Part shown: one piece after another, positions 1-13,514 of the stretch
Numbering within the stretch: the stretch's first letter is position 1
Layout of the letters: each line of letters begins with the position of its first letter
Assembly: GCA_029582155.1 (NCBI GenBank)
Contig: CM055901.1
Span: forward strand, 57,038,740 to 57,102,739
Direction: 5' to 3'
DNA from: Panopea generosa
Taxonomy: Eukaryota > Mollusca > Bivalvia > Adapedonta > Hiatellidae
Length of the DNA: 64,000 nt
The notes under the pieces: generated by a model
Databases searched by the model: none
What the model was told of the DNA's origin: nothing
The model's input: only the letters and a program-made list of their open reading frames with translations
Program-made: the position numbers and the translations under genes

Positions 1-322
1 CTACTAATATTGATTAAGGGTTATTCATAAATTGAGAATAACTTATTACTGGAAAAAAAGATATATATTTGCATATTTTACCAACATGGTACAAGATTTT
101 TTAAAAGAAATATAAATATATTACTTCATCACTTGGCAAACATTGAACTACTGTCATGATTCCACTCGTCGGTCCTATGTCTTTATAAAGTGATTTCACA
201 TTTTCTTTTGTTTTCTGAATGACTATTGTATATATTTGTTTAAAAGCTTGAAATATGTTTTCAGAGAATGTAGCAATAATGTTTTATTTGTTGTTTAAAT
301 TTAACTAATGAATATTGCCATG

Positions 323-351
323 TGTTGTTGTTGTTGTTGTTGTTGTTGTTT
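323..351. repeat. (TGT)n microsatellite
   Basis: About nine uninterrupted TGT units are visible. They lie just upstream of the putative splice acceptor at 368-369 and add to its T-rich tract. Bases 1-322 hold no gene-like signal and are AT-rich, probably intronic if the exon at 370 is real. Confidence 0.9.
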
Positions 352-369
352 TAATGACATGTATTACAG

Positions 370-446
370 GTGCACCACAACTAGAACAGACAATTGGCTA
401 CTTCCTGCATCAGCCGTATTTGCTATTTTCTTCAGTGACTGTTTAA
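370..446 (+). CDS. Candidate terminal coding exon (partial, unknown gene)
   Basis: An AG acceptor at 368-369, preceded by a T-rich tract, opens a frame starting with two carried-over bases and then 24 codons to a TAA at 444-446. The peptide starts APQLEQTIGYFLHQ, has an aromatic and hydrophobic middle, and ends in SVTV. If genuine it would be the last exon of a gene whose other exons lie left of the window. The final S-V-T-V fits the general S/T-x-V class of PDZ-binding tails, but that is a weak four-residue match. I do not recognise the protein. An open frame this short occurs by chance in AT-rich DNA, so only the acceptor plus the codon composition support it. The following 900 bases are AT-rich and could be 3' UTR. 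Confidence 0.3.
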
Positions 447-1942
447 GACAAGTTTTATCACATTTGTTTATATTTGCATAATCATAAAGTTAATATTGTT
501 ACAGTTACAGCTTCTGTATTTTGCCAGTTTTTATACATTATATTAAATTTTCAGTAAGGTTGACAAAGTCTAACAGATTTATATAATTTGTTGTTCGTAT
601 AAAGCGTGGTACTGAATTGACTCCTGCCTTACAAGTACCTAGCTCTAATATTTAAGTACAGTCTGCACACTGCAACACAACAGTCATAATCGGGCTGCAT
701 AGATCTAAAAAATATTCAAACCAGACTGCGTATAAATAAGAAAGAAAAAAGGAAACAAATGGAAAATACTTGTATAAACAGTATTTATTGGAAAAATAAC
801 CAAAACGTGTGTTTTTTTGTGTTGTTAAAAAAAGTAGATAGTTTTGTAACCCTTTTGAAATCAGAATTTATTAAATTTTTATTGTCTGGTTGGCAGTTGC
901 TGACATACAGTTGATGATGTTTAAATTGCGTGTCTATTTCAAACTTTCTGGTTACAGTCAGAAAGTGGTAAATGATATGTACATTTACACTACATGTTTC
1001 GATCTCACATGTTTTATGGAAATGTTGATTCCTTCATCTTTATTTTCCTCTCATGAACTGTGATAAACAGGATGTAGAAATTACAGTATGTATGATTATA
1101 TTCTCTCTGGGGTAACTGTTCCAAAGTTTTATTTGGCTGTACTGCCATTCCGACAGCCTATTTGCTTTAGATAAACTATGAAATCGTACAAGTACCTGCA
1201 ATAAGATACCTCATAAATACTTATTCAGTGTACAATATAGGTGTACTGTTGACCCGACCTATCTCTTCAATATTTGTTTTAAATTATCATTATGGTGTCA
1301 TCTTTCAACTGATCAATGCCTGTGCCATTACCATGTTTGTCTGTGTCTACCCCTTTACTGCAGACAGCACCGAGGACCTCCACTCCTTCTACTGGATGAC
1401 ACTGTATGGCATTCTTCTTATAATGAAGAGGGTTGTTTTTTTAAATGTCTTGGTCTCGTTTTCTCTGTCCTTTGTTTGACATAAAGTAGGAAAACATAAA
1501 TTAGGGTCTAGACACTGGCATTCATTTTTGTGAGTTTGTGTGTTTCTTATCCCCAGTTGGTGAATTCAGAATGAGTTTTATAAACTGAGTTGATGGGAGG
1601 GACTTTACATTCCAATCAATCAAAATTTTAATGATGATTAATAATTGATATTACATGAGGGCATGGTCTCAATCAGGGTAGATGATGGGACCTCACCCAG
1701 GGACTGTATGTCATTGTGTCATTGGACTAGGCAGTTCATTTGCATTTACTATGAACTGTTGTTTTTCCCAAGTAAATGTGGTGCATGATTTGTGCACCAC
1801 TACCAGCATATTAACATATAACAGAAATAAAGGGTTTATCAAGAGTATCTGATTTGATGCTTGATAAATCAATATTTATCAGAATGGAATGATAGAAAAA
1901 AATGAATCTTGCTTTCATTGATTTTTTTTCCTTCAGTTTTTA
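447..1942. other. AT-rich sequence, possible 3' UTR and intergenic
   Basis: Apart from the candidate exon at 1364-1479, no feature is supported here. An AATAAA sits near 1826, but with no defined transcript end it cannot be called a polyadenylation signal. Confidence 0.4.
1364..1479 (+). CDS. Second candidate terminal exon, hydrophobic C-terminus
   Basis: A good acceptor (CTACCCCTTTACTGCAG, ending at 1363) precedes two carried-over bases and 37 codons to a TGA at 1477-1479. The peptide begins STEDLHSFYWMTLYG and ends in a run of Leu, Val, Phe and Ser typical of a membrane segment. The frame is also open upstream to 1228 without splicing, through another hydrophobic stretch. The 1366-1420 part is richer in GC and C-ending codons than its surroundings, which suggests coding. 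It could be an alternative last exon of the same upstream gene as 370-446, or a chance open frame. The family is not recognised. Confidence 0.28.
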
Positions 1943-3340
1943 AACAAACAACTACATAAATCATAATAATCACCTGTATATACTGCCTAATAAACAACAA
2001 CTACATACATCATAATTATCACCCTGTATATATTACCTGATAAACAACAACTACATACATCATAATTATCACCCTGTATATACTACCTGATCAACAACAC
2101 CTACAAACATCATAATTATCACCGTGTATATACTACCTGATCAACAACACATACAAGCATCATAATTATCACCCTGTATATACTACCTGATAAACAACAA
2201 CTACATACATCATAATTATCACCTGTATATACTTCCTGATAAACAACAACTACATACATCATAATTATCACCCTGTATATACTACCTGATAAACAACAAC
2301 TACATACATCATAATTATCACCCTGTATATACTACCTGATAAACAACAACTACATACATCATAATTATCACCCTGTATATACTACCTGATAAACAACAAC
2401 TACATACATCATAATTATCACCCTGTATATACTACCTGATCAACAACACCTACAAACATCATAATTATCACCCTGTATATATATATTACCTGATAAACAA
2501 CAACTGCAAACACCATAATCATCAACCTTTATATATACTTACTGACAAACAACAACTACAAACACCATAATTATCACCCTGTATATACTACCTGATAAAC
2601 AACAACTACATACATCATAATTATCACCCTGTATATACTACCTGATAAACAACAACTACATACATCATAATTATCACCCTGTATATACTACCTGATCAAC
2701 AACACCTACAAACATCATAATTATCACCCTGTATATATATATTACCTGATAAACAACAACTGCAAACACCATAATCATCAACCTTTATATATACTTACTG
2801 ACAAACAACAACTACAAACACCATAATTATCACCCTATATAAACTACCAGACAAACAACAACTACAAACACCATAATTATCACCCTATATAAACTACCAG
2901 ACAAACAACAACTACAAACACCATAATTATCACCTACCTGACAAACAACAACTACAAACACCATAATTATCACCCTGTATATACTACCTGATAAAAAAAC
3001 AACTACATACATCATAATTATCACCCTGTATATACTACCTGATCAACAACACCTACAAACATCATAATTATCACCCTGTATATATATATTACCTGATAAA
3101 CAACAACTGCAAACACCATAATCATCAACCTTTATATATACTTACTGACAAACAACAACTACAAACACCATAATTATCACCCTATATAAACTACCAGACA
3201 AACAACAACTACAAACACCATAATTATCACTCTATATAAACTACCAGACAAACAACAACTACAAACACCATAATTATCACCTACCTGACAAACAACAACT
3301 ACAAACACTATAATTATCACCCTATATAAACTACCAGATG
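1943..3340. repeat. 50-bp minisatellite with higher-order structure
   Basis: The unit is about 50 bp and contains CATAATTATCACCCTGTATA followed by ACCTGATAAACAACAA. Some 27-28 tandem copies are present. Homogeneous ATAC-type copies dominate 2180-2430. A composite block with variant units (TATATATATTACC, CAACCTTTATATATAC, CTACCAGACAAAC) appears three times, near 2431, 2691 and 3031, so multi-unit blocks were duplicated as a whole. The short open frame on the minus strand at 2830-3024 is simply the repeat translated. Confidence 0.95.
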
Positions 3341-3520
3341 AACAAAAGCTGTTATAAAAGAAAAAGCTGTTATAATTGTATACAGGTTTTGCTGCTTATT
3401 TTCGGTATTGGTCCATCAGATGAACATGGATAACCTTTAATATGTGGAGAATTCTATTGTACTAAAGTCATAGATGTAATTATCTTGTACTAAGACACAT
3501 AGATAGAATTCTGTTGTATT

Positions 3521-3665
3521 GGTCCTCCTTGGCTAAGTGGTCTGAGGCCCTGCATGTTGTCTAATAATCGCTTACCTCTCACCACTGAGGTGGTGGGTTT
3601 GATCCCTGGGCTTGGATCAAAACTTTATGTGAGAAAGGTTGCCAGTTACTTGCAGAAGGACTATA
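3521..3665 (+). mobile_element. tRNA-Leu-like SINE (type B), 3' truncated
   Basis: The head resembles a tRNA-Leu gene: an A-box-like TGGCTAAGTGG at 3530-3540 and a B-box-like GGTTTGATCCC at 3596-3606. The body GAGAAAGGTTGCCAGTTACT is shared with copies at 24.7, 29.6 and 61.8 kb. It breaks off near 3665. An extended spacer, the body and the dispersed copies favour a SINE over a tRNA gene. Confidence 0.8.
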
Positions 3666-4583
3666 AAAAAGTGAAAAAAGAAATCTTTTTAAATCAAATA
3701 TATAATTAAAATTATTTTGTAATAAAATGAATAAACACCTTCCAATTCTCTTGCACTAAAATGCATTAGATAGAATTCTCTTATATTTGCATATTTCTGT
3801 GTTAAGGATAGTGTATAATTTTTAATGAGATTTTAATATGCTTTCAATTCTATGTTTAAAATGATATGGCTGAATAACACATGGGTATTTTTTGATGTCA
3901 AACTATGCAGTTGCTTATGTGTTATTACATGTTAAGGATTAGTTAGACAAGATAGTGTGGGGGTGAGGATGGGGATAAATCCTCAAATAAATGCCCAGTG
4001 GCCAGTTTTACTGAACTGCAGTAAAATATCTCAATTTGTCTAAATGATTATTTAAATTCATAACACATTAAACAACTACATAGAATGGAACTTGTAACAA
4101 ATCTTTATCTTATTGGTATAAGATACATTTATAAGTGACTGTTGTACCTGAAATTATATAGCATTGCAAAATTATTAGTTGATGCAACTCTCAATTTGAG
4201 ATGTTAAGCGAAACCTGGACTAAATGACCATGTTGGAGTGATCAAATATTAACGACATTTAATAGGCCAAAAAACAAAAACAATGATATAGAAATAATAT
4301 GATCTATTTTATTCATGGAATTCTTCACTGAGGCATGCAAATATTACTAGTACCTTATTTCCCCTCGCCATGGCGTTAATAAAAATAGCATTGTCTGTTT
4401 CTTCATTTTTTTCATCGCAAATTTTGTAACTGTAACTCCTTCTTTGTGTTTATTTGAATGCTATGCTTACGGTGTGAACATTTAGTTGACATTCATGCAT
4501 ATTCTTAGTGTTCCAATTGGATAATGTTTTTCTTTTAAGTTTAAACAAGAGATGTATCATGCTTCATACATATTTACTGAATA
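3666..4583. other. AT-rich unique sequence
   Basis: No coding, RNA or repeat feature could be supported in this stretch. Confidence 0.5.
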
Positions 4584-4888
4584 CCACAGTGGTGGTCTAG
4601 TGGTAGAGCATCTACCATGCATACATAAGGTCTTTGGTTTGACCTCCAGCTGGGCCATACCAAAGACTTGAAAAATGGTACTAAAAGCTTCCTGGCTAAG
4701 CACTCAGTATTAAGAGGATAGTTCTAGGTCTTGTCGTCTCAGTGTCGGTATAATGTAACTAGGTGGGTTATTATACCATGTGTCTGTGGCATGATACTCC
4801 ACTGTTTCAAGTAGACTCCATTGCGATATACTGAAAAATTGTTGAAAACGATGGTAATAACTCCATACAAAAACAACAAACAACAACA
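4584..4888 (+). mobile_element. tRNA-derived SINE (type A), near full length
   Basis: An A-box-like TGGTCTAGTGG at 4593-4603 and a B-box-like GGTTTGACCTC at 4636-4646 are followed by the family body: ACCAAAGACTTGAAAAATGG, AGCTTCCTGGC, a TATAATGTAACTAGGTGGG-like stretch and GTGTCTGTGGCATGATACTC. It ends in a CAACAAACAACAAC tail. Other copies lie at 8.7, 12.7, 21.3, 21.8 (minus), 24.2, 27.6, 48.5 (minus) and 57.1 kb (minus). The tail and tRNA head indicate LINE-dependent retroposition. Confidence 0.88.
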
Positions 4889-4892
4889 TGGT

Positions 4893-5040
4893 TACTGGTA
4901 CCCCACCCAGTCACCTTATACATGTACTGACTCCAGGAACCATATTCCTCTATATACCTATAATTACTCGGTTCTAAGCAAGGAAGCTTCTATCACTGTT
5001 CCTCAGACTTACCTACAAGGAAATGGAATCCAACCTTTCC
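4893..5040 (-). mobile_element. Diverged type A SINE fragment, inverted against its neighbour
   Basis: The stretch TACCCCACCCAGTCAC and the later AAGGAAGCTTCTA are the reverse complement of the type A body. The copy is more diverged than others and lacks a recognisable tRNA head. It abuts the tail of the plus-strand copy, making a tail-to-tail inverted pair. The 95-residue open frame at 4821-5108 spans this junction and the poly-C and is not a gene. Confidence 0.65.
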
Positions 5041-5046
5041 CTCCCT

Positions 5047-5047
<1 letters not shown>

Positions 5048-5080
<33 letters not shown>
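5048..5080. repeat. Poly-C tract (33 C)
   Basis: There are 33 consecutive C, with further C-rich sequence before it. The length of such a run is prone to sequencing and assembly error. Confidence 0.9.
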
Positions 5081-5082
<2 letters not shown>

Positions 5083-5619
5083 TCAAACCTGGAGGCTCTA
5101 CTCACTAAATTATTGGTTGGTATCATTGTATATTTGTATTATGCAAATTAGAAGACAGGCATTTTATTAGAAATACTACTGTATGTATCATACAAAGTGA
5201 TTGTGAACAGTCTCGGTCTTCTTTTAGTTGACATTGAATACCTGTGATCAATGTTTTATGTTTGAATTGAGATAAACACTCCACGAGAAATACTAAATAC
5301 CTCATCAATCAAATTAATATAAAGATTTAATGATTCTATTTAAGGATAATTACATTGGCAATAATAGCCGCTATCAAACAACCCGTGTTTATTCCATTGT
5401 TTTGAATAAATTAACTGTTGCAGTTTTTCAAATGTAAATATTTTTTGTCTACTGTTATATAACTAAATGGAAGATAAAATCATAAAGACTAAATGTTTTG
5501 TTGGTATAAGCTTGTTGACACATTATTAGTTCAATAATTATTTTGACGTTACAAAAGGTTGCTTAACCCCACCGTACCGGATTTACATGTGTTGATGTAT
5601 TGTGAGTGAGAGATTAAAA

Positions 5620-6715
<1,096 letters not shown>

Positions 6716-7355
6716 ATGAGAGACACAGAATTTAATGCAGTATTGAGAGGATAGTTCCAAGACTTATACTTGAACTCTGTTGGTATAATGTGACTGTCTC
6801 GGGTCTCATGTCATATGTCAGGGGTATGATACCTCCATGTAATAGCACTGGGTACTGTCTGTATGTTTTGATAGGACATCTATAATGACATTGTTTTATT
6901 TTTTAAGACAATCAAAATCAATGAAGTAACAAATTGCAACATAACGAATGGTAGCAATCTTTGATGTATCTTTGATGTAGTTAAGATCATACATCACGGT
7001 GTTATTATTTTTGGACATAAAACATATCATTCTCTCCAGTCGCAAAGCTTTGATGTAGTATTATTCCAAAACAGAAGTGGCATTCATTCCAGATATAAAA
7101 AAGATATGTTTGTTGAAAAGATTTTTTAGGGGACCATCTCAAATGGGTTTTATCTGTAGTGGATTTGTAGGTAGATTTGTTGAATTAAGATTACTTAACT
7201 TTATATTTTATTTGGGTAATCCTTAACTGGTCAGGAATGAAGAATTATAATTTTAGATTGTCTAGTTCTGCTTGTAGATTATTTAGTTATTTATCTGGCC
7301 AGTTAAATGTTTAGGTAAACAAAAAATGCGAATATATAGGATTGTGGTGAAAATT
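6716..7355. other. AT-rich unique sequence
   Basis: Nothing gene-like is visible. Confidence 0.45.
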
Positions 7356-7359
7356 AGCA

Positions 7360-7550
7360 TTAGGAGAGAGAGAGATGGACAGAGAGAGATGGACAGGGTC
7401 AGACAGACATGGTCAGACATAGAGAGACAGACAAAGAGAGGGACTGACAAAGAGAGAGACAGATAGAGGCAAAGATAGTGAGAAATAGAGAGAAAAGAAA
7501 GAAAGAGAGCGAAAGAGAGAAAGAAAGAGAGAAGGGTAGGTGTGAAGAAA
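7360..7550. repeat. Imperfect GA-rich low-complexity tract
   Basis: This is an interrupted purine tract (AGAGAGAGATGGACAGAGAG, AGACAGAC, GAAAGAAAGAGAG). The Leu/Ser/Phe-rich minus-strand frames at 7283-7610 are products of it. Confidence 0.85.
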
Positions 7551-7989
7551 GAGAAGAAGATCTTGAACATTATAATTAATATCACTAATGTATTTCTTCT
7601 TTAAATTCACTCTTTAAGTAAATTTTTAAAATGAAATTTTGCATCTAAGTAAATTTCCTCTGTCAATCATTTCACCCCTATTTGTTATAAGTAGACATTT
7701 TATTGAAATAGTTTCTTAATATCATAATAAAACAGGGTTTGTTGTTTGCACAAAGATGTGTTACAACAGTAAATGAAGCACTACTAATACGTTTTAATGA
7801 AAACACATTATATAAATGGACTATGGGCAACAAAATTGGCATAATAACTCTGTCAACATTTACACAGGTAATGTATAATTGTTTGGTCAACATGTAACTG
7901 ATGTTAATGTCCAGTCTTCACTTATTTCATGTTGATCTAGTTCAAATATATAATTATAAAATTACTATTATGCTTCTTAATGGAAATAG

Positions 7990-8078
7990 GTTAATGCCTG
8001 CCAGTTGTGGTTTTAAGGTTTCATCTGAAGACCATTTATCTCTCATTACTGAGGTTATTGGTTCAAGCCAAGATTTAA
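7990..8078 (+). mobile_element. Type B SINE fragment
   Basis: TATCTCTCATTACTGAGG and a B-box-like GGTTCAAGCC match the head region of the type B (Leu-like) SINE. It is cut off on the right by the next SINE. Confidence 0.5.
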
Positions 8079-8079
8079 G

Positions 8080-8330
8080 TGGCTAGGTAGTGTAATGGAT
8101 TAAGTGTTAGCCTCTAGCGCCAGAGGTTGCAGGTTTGATCCCCCGGTCAACCTGGTGCCTCTCATGAAACAACACTCAGTACTGGTTCTACCCAGGAAGC
8201 GGACTCATGAAGCGGCACATATTAAGAGGTGGGCAACTCACGGCCATAGAACAATGTTCATGACCAGTCATCGCAGAGAATGGCGAGGCAGGATTTCAAT
8301 CAATACCGGCTGAGCTGGATGGGCCTTGAA
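8080..8330 (+). mobile_element. tRNA-headed SINE (type D)
   Basis: A tRNA-like head (GTAGTGTAATGGATTAAGTG, then B-box-like GGTTTGATCCC) is followed by AACACTCAGTACTGGTTCTA and CCCAGGAAG. The same body occurs at 36.0 and 59.8 kb. The right end is uncertain. Short open frames across 8104-8465 follow the SINE sequence and are not called. Confidence 0.7.
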
Positions 8331-8696
8331 AGAGTTTTGTGGATATATGTACGGTGTAGTGATTATAAATGTTACTGGCAGACCTTATCTCTTGTTATAT
8401 CTCTAATACCCCCACTTCCTATACACATCTTTTGTGCATATGTCAGGTTCAGAATCATTGTTTAATCAAACCTAACCTTAAATTATGTATGTCAATAAAA
8501 CAGAACAATATTATCACAAATGAAAGTGAACGGTGCAAAAATATACAAACAACATTTGTATGCTCTAGTTTGATGGATTGCTCTGGCTATACAGTGCTTA
8601 GTTAGAAAATATACAGAATGATCACTCTGATACATTGACAGAGAACTATACTATCTTAATCGCAAACAAAAGATGCAAATATACTAAATGACTTAA

Positions 8697-8972
8697 CCGC
8701 AGCAGTAGTTTAGTGGTAGAGCATTCACCTGGCATTCAGATGGTTAATCAAGAGTTCAATCCCTGGCTGAGTCATACCAAAGACTTAAAAAATGGAACTA
8801 GAAGCTTCCTTGTTTAGTATTTAGAGAATAATTGCAGATCTGGTCCACCCAGTGTCAGTATAATGTGACTGGGTGGGGTATCATACCATGTGTCTGTGGC
8901 ATGATACTCCAGTGTGGCTGTCTCAAGTAGATACGGTTGTGATATGATTGACACCATACAACAACAACAACT
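8697..8972 (+). mobile_element. tRNA-derived SINE (type A)
   Basis: It has the head GTAGTTTAGTGGTAGAGC, the B-box-like GTTCAATCCC, the family body with TATAATGTGACTGGGTGGGG, and the tail CATACAACAACAACAAC. It appears full length, and its divergence from the 4.6 and 12.7 kb copies points to an old family. Confidence 0.85.
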
Positions 8973-9341
8973 AACTGACTCAGTTACATCCGTATGTTCA
9001 TGTTTAACTTGTCACTTCTGACTGCATGTGCAGTGTCAGATGAACATAATGAACACTTCTGATGCATTTTCTTTATAACTATCTGTCAATAACAAAACTA
9101 GATTATCTCAAATGAAAGTGAAAGGTGTAAACAAAATCTACCTTTGATACATTTTATTTGCTTAATCAAACATGAAGTGAGGACAAGTTGTTTGCTCATT
9201 CCCTTTAAAGTATAGATACCTGTTAAATGTGTTGTATTAATGTTGTAGTGAAAGTTTCTGATGGGAATCGTAACAAGTTATTGAACTGATTTTAAATATA
9301 TTCAACTGATTGTAACTTGGATACTATTCCTGACTTCAAAT

Positions 9342-9638
9342 CTCTACAAGTTTACATGGCCATATCTATACAAGTTTACATGATAACATGGTGATATCTG
9401 TACAAGTTTACATGATTACATGGTGATATCTGTACATGTTTACATGATTACATGATGGTATCTGTACAAGTTTACATGATTACATGGCAGTATCTATACA
9501 AGTTTACATGATAACATGGCAATATCTATACAAGTTTACATGGTTACATGGTCATATCTGTACAAGTTTACATGATTACAAGGCAATATCTGTACAAGTT
9601 TACATGATTACATGGTCATATCTATACAAGTTTACATG
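9342..9638. repeat. 32-bp minisatellite
   Basis: About nine tandem copies of a unit near 32 bp read ATCTGTACAAGTTTACATGA followed by TTACATGGTGAT. Variants differ by single bases (ATAACATGGCAA, ATTACATGGTCA). The array ends at the start of an unremarkable 62-residue open frame. Confidence 0.93.
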
Positions 9639-10085
9639 AAAAATCTTGGAACAAAAGTATTTTCTGTCTTCTTCAATGGCCTATTTCACAATGTTCATTT
9701 TTTTCTTCTTCATATAATATTAATCATAAGCTTAAATTTCCAGGAAATTTTCATTAATGAAACAAATGTAGATGTCTTTATCAAAATTTTGTATTTATAA
9801 AGGTAATGGAATTGGCCCTAATTGAGGTACCATATAATGCAGGGACTCAGTAAGCAGATTCCTTCTAAAATTACTCATTTGTTTTGTAAAAAACTGCAAT
9901 CTGAAACAATAAAACACTAGTGCAACCAATACATTTATCTATTTATATTATTGAGATCACTTGTAGCATGACAGGGTCAGATATACTGACTTCATCTGTT
10001 TACATTCATTGTTTACATGGTTGATTGATTTGATGGATAAATGAATGAAACAATGAATGAATGAATAAAGGAAAGGAGGGAGGGT

Positions 10086-10282
10086 GGGTGGATGGATGGA
10101 TGGATGGATGGATGGATGGATGGATGGATGGATGGATGGATGGATGGATGAATGAATGAATGAATGAATGAATGAATGAATGAATGAATGAATGAATGAA
10201 TGAATGAATGAATGAATGAATGAATGAATGAATGAATGAATGAATGAATGAATGAATGAATGAATGAATGAATGAATGAATG
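10086..10282. repeat. Compound (GGAT)n-(GAAT)n microsatellite
   Basis: About 15 GGAT units are followed without a break by about 33 GAAT units. The Ser-Phe-Ile-His repeat frame on the minus strand (10013-10327) is its translation and is not a gene. Confidence 0.95.
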
Positions 10283-12657
10283 ATGTTTTATGGCATGTTC
10301 ACACATTAGAAGGCCATTTTGGCACACAAAGAAAGAAGAGGGATGATGAGAAAACCTTCAAATTTTGAATAAAGTTCTCATGTTAAATTTTTGGTATTCA
10401 TTATTTTATCTCAACCAGTCAGAGATCACATTGGCATCTAAGTCTTACAAAATGTTACTTTATTGTTGAACAGAAAAATACTGTGAACAAATAAATGTGA
10501 ACAAATATGCTTTACAGATACATTTATTTTCAGAGACAATGTATTACGTAATTTGAAAATTAATTATCTGAGGTCAAGGTCATTGATAAAGGTCATCTTC
10601 ATTTACTGGTGATGAATTATATACTATTGTTAAGAGAGATGGCATTGATATGTGTTTCATAAATACCAGAGATAGCAATATTTTGAAATGATTGGTAGTG
10701 TTTTAATATACAGATTTACTGCTGCTCCTTTAAGGGTGGAGTAGATCTGTCATATTGACTGTTGCATATCACCATACTTCAAACACTGGACAAAATTGAA
10801 TTATGATATTACTACTTCGGCCCATTTAGTTGTATGATACTCAAAACACTATTTGCACAATATTTAAAACTTAGATTTATACTCTGAGCACTTTACTGTT
10901 TAAGCTTGGCAGTAGACACTACAACCATTTTACTACCATGCTGTCTCTGTTTGACCTTGCTGTGAAGCCATTCCTGGTCTGGTTTCTTTTTGTGTTTCCT
11001 GCCATTCAACAATAATAGTCACTTTCTCAGTAAGTGTTGATGAAAATGGAATAAAACTTCATGAAATAAGACAACATGGCGTAAACTGACCAAGTTCTGT
11101 AACTCTTGATATTTGAACAAAGTTATGCCCCTTGTTGTACTCTTGGGATTATCTGTGTGGTGATGTGGGTCATGGCAAATCAGACATTATTTACATAAGG
11201 CTTGGACAGTGACAGGGACAGTGACAGCTTTTTAACCATTGAGTATCCAACATACTGTCAGCAGATGCATCCAAAAAACTTGTCAGAAGGCTGACCATAG
11301 AGATGTGCAGTATGTCGCACTGAGATTACTCACTCAAAAAGTAAAAAAATCATTGATCAAGCTTACTGTTGCAGTTGTTTAACTCTGCAGTTCTGCATGG
11401 CTCACTTTTATCTTCGTACATTCATTTTTTTTTAGTTTTTAGTTGGTTTATTTGTACAAGTTTGTATTGCATGGGAGTCTGATTTATTCTATAAAATATC
11501 CTCCCTGTGATATTTAATGGTAGTTGTTTGTTGGTTTAATGTTTCACAGTTATGAATCAATGTGATGAACAATAAATAAGATTGACAGAAAGTGTCCAAA
11601 ATGGCGGAATTTCAATATGGCCACCATAAATATTGTGTAAGTAACTATAGAGCCATATATAAAGTAAATGACACAAATGAATGTTTTTCTATGTTTATAT
11701 TTTCTGCATTTTCATATGCTGAAAGTTATTATAAGCCCAATAATTAAGTTTATCTCTGTTTGTGTTGCAAAATAATTTGGTTTAATTTGGCATGTGATTT
11801 ATAAATAGCTTTGTAACAACTACACATTGCATGCTGTGTGGATACAGATATGGCTGTAAGATAAAAACAAATTACAGATAAATGGCCTTCATTAAGGTAT
11901 CACTGGAGAGACTTTCCATGTTGGAGACATGTTTAATTCTGCCAATCAAGTTATGATAAATTTTCCTGTCAAGTTGTCTATTTTATGGTGTATTTCCACA
12001 GTTTATAACTGTTTCATGAAGGGCGTTGAAAGCTTTATCAGGTTGTTTCAATAATTCTATCACTTTCGTAGGTGACAAATCTGTCAGTTTTATGGAAATT
12101 AAATCTACAATTGTAATCTACTCTCTTGGTTTAAACTGTTCATTTTAATATTTAAAAGTGGTGTAATTTTTCAAAACTATTTAGGCACTTTTACTGTGTT
12201 TGATTTTCTATTGTCATTACTGATAACAATGGTAGAAAAGGTTTTAGTTTAATACAGACCTGCCTTTCAATCATGAATAACCTGAGTATATTATGAACTT
12301 GTAATTGGTTGACCCTCTCATTATGGTTGAAGTCTTTGTCAGATATAAAAATGTTATTCATTAAAAAATGTATTTTTAAAATCTTTAATCCAGTATCTTA
12401 CTCATACCTAGAGAGAAACATTTGACCTTTCAACTTTTTAATTGATAGTTTCAAAAAACCGTTTATAATCTTGAGATTCTGATACAGAAAGATAAATTAC
12501 TTTAATCATAATTTTATTATAAATCAATTTGAAATTAAAAAATAAATATTTATTTTCAATTGCAGATGAAAACAATGTGTTAAAATTAGCATTCTGTTTT
12601 CAATACCTAATGATTTCGATTGAGATATATTTATACAGGATTCATCAATCACTGTCT
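10283..12657. other. Long AT-rich stretch without a supported gene
   Basis: Over 2.3 kb no open frame with coding character, no SINE and no tandem array is visible. It may contain old, unrecognised interspersed repeats. Confidence 0.5.
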
Positions 12658-12962
12658 GATAGCAGCATGGTCTATTGGTAGGGTATCTGCCCCACATGCC
12701 AAAGATCATGGGTTTGATCTCTGGCCGGGTCATACCAAAGACTTGTAAAACAGTACCAGAAGCTTCCTGGCTTGGCCCTGAGCATTAAGAGGATAGTTCT
12801 AGGTCTGGTCAGTCTGGTATCAGTATAATGCGACTGAGTGGGGTATCATACCATATGACTGTGGGATGGTACTTTAGTTAGGCAGTGCTCAGAATACTGT
12901 CTCAAGTAGAGACCATCGCAATATCACTGAACAAATGTTGAAAGCAAAGCACCATACAATAA
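12658..12962 (+). mobile_element. tRNA-derived SINE (type A)
   Basis: The head is CATGGTCTATTGGTAGGG with B-box-like GGTTTGATCTC, followed by the standard body and a degraded CATACAATAAAC tail. It lacks the long CAA tail of the 8.7 and 21.3 kb copies. The minus-strand frame at 12524-12733 is a SINE shadow. Confidence 0.85.
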
Positions 12963-13514
12963 ACTGAAAGTAAATTAACATGTAAAGTTTGGCATGCCAC
13001 ATGTCTTGACCATTTGATCCTTAATTACCCTTATTTGATTTTTAGAGTGGTCATATTAAATAGAGAGGAAAGAAAGTTAAAATAATGTAACTCCTTCTTT
13101 ATTTATATATCAGATAAAACAGTATTGTATGTAGGCCTCAAATTATGTTCCTATAAATCAAGTCTAAAAATTTTTGACCGCAGTTGTTTGGACTTAACTT
13201 TACTGGTCAGTATTACAGCTATCTAATCCCTGAAAAATCCACAAATGAATGGCAAATCAATGATACTTTTTAAATTTTAAGTGGATTTAAGCATATGGAT
13301 TGCTTTATAGTGGTAACTGTTCATAATATGACGGGTCGATTGTACATAGTGTTAAATGAATGTTTTATGCATGATAGTTTGGGATTAATTCTCATTAAAA
13401 AAAGTAGTTCCTGCACGGTTTACGTAAAATGTTGAGCTGGGAGAAATTTGATATAGTCTAATTTTTATATAGAAAATTCATTACATTCACTTGTATCCAT
13501 CAGCAAAGACATAA

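Noticed and set aside
5048-5080. Poly-C run as a biological signal
   Set aside because: A 33-base homopolymer next to low-complexity sequence is as likely to be an inflated or miscalled run. No function can be inferred.
10013-10327. 104-residue His/Ser/Phe/Ile repeat frame
   Set aside because: It is the translation of the (GAAT)n/(GGAT)n microsatellite.
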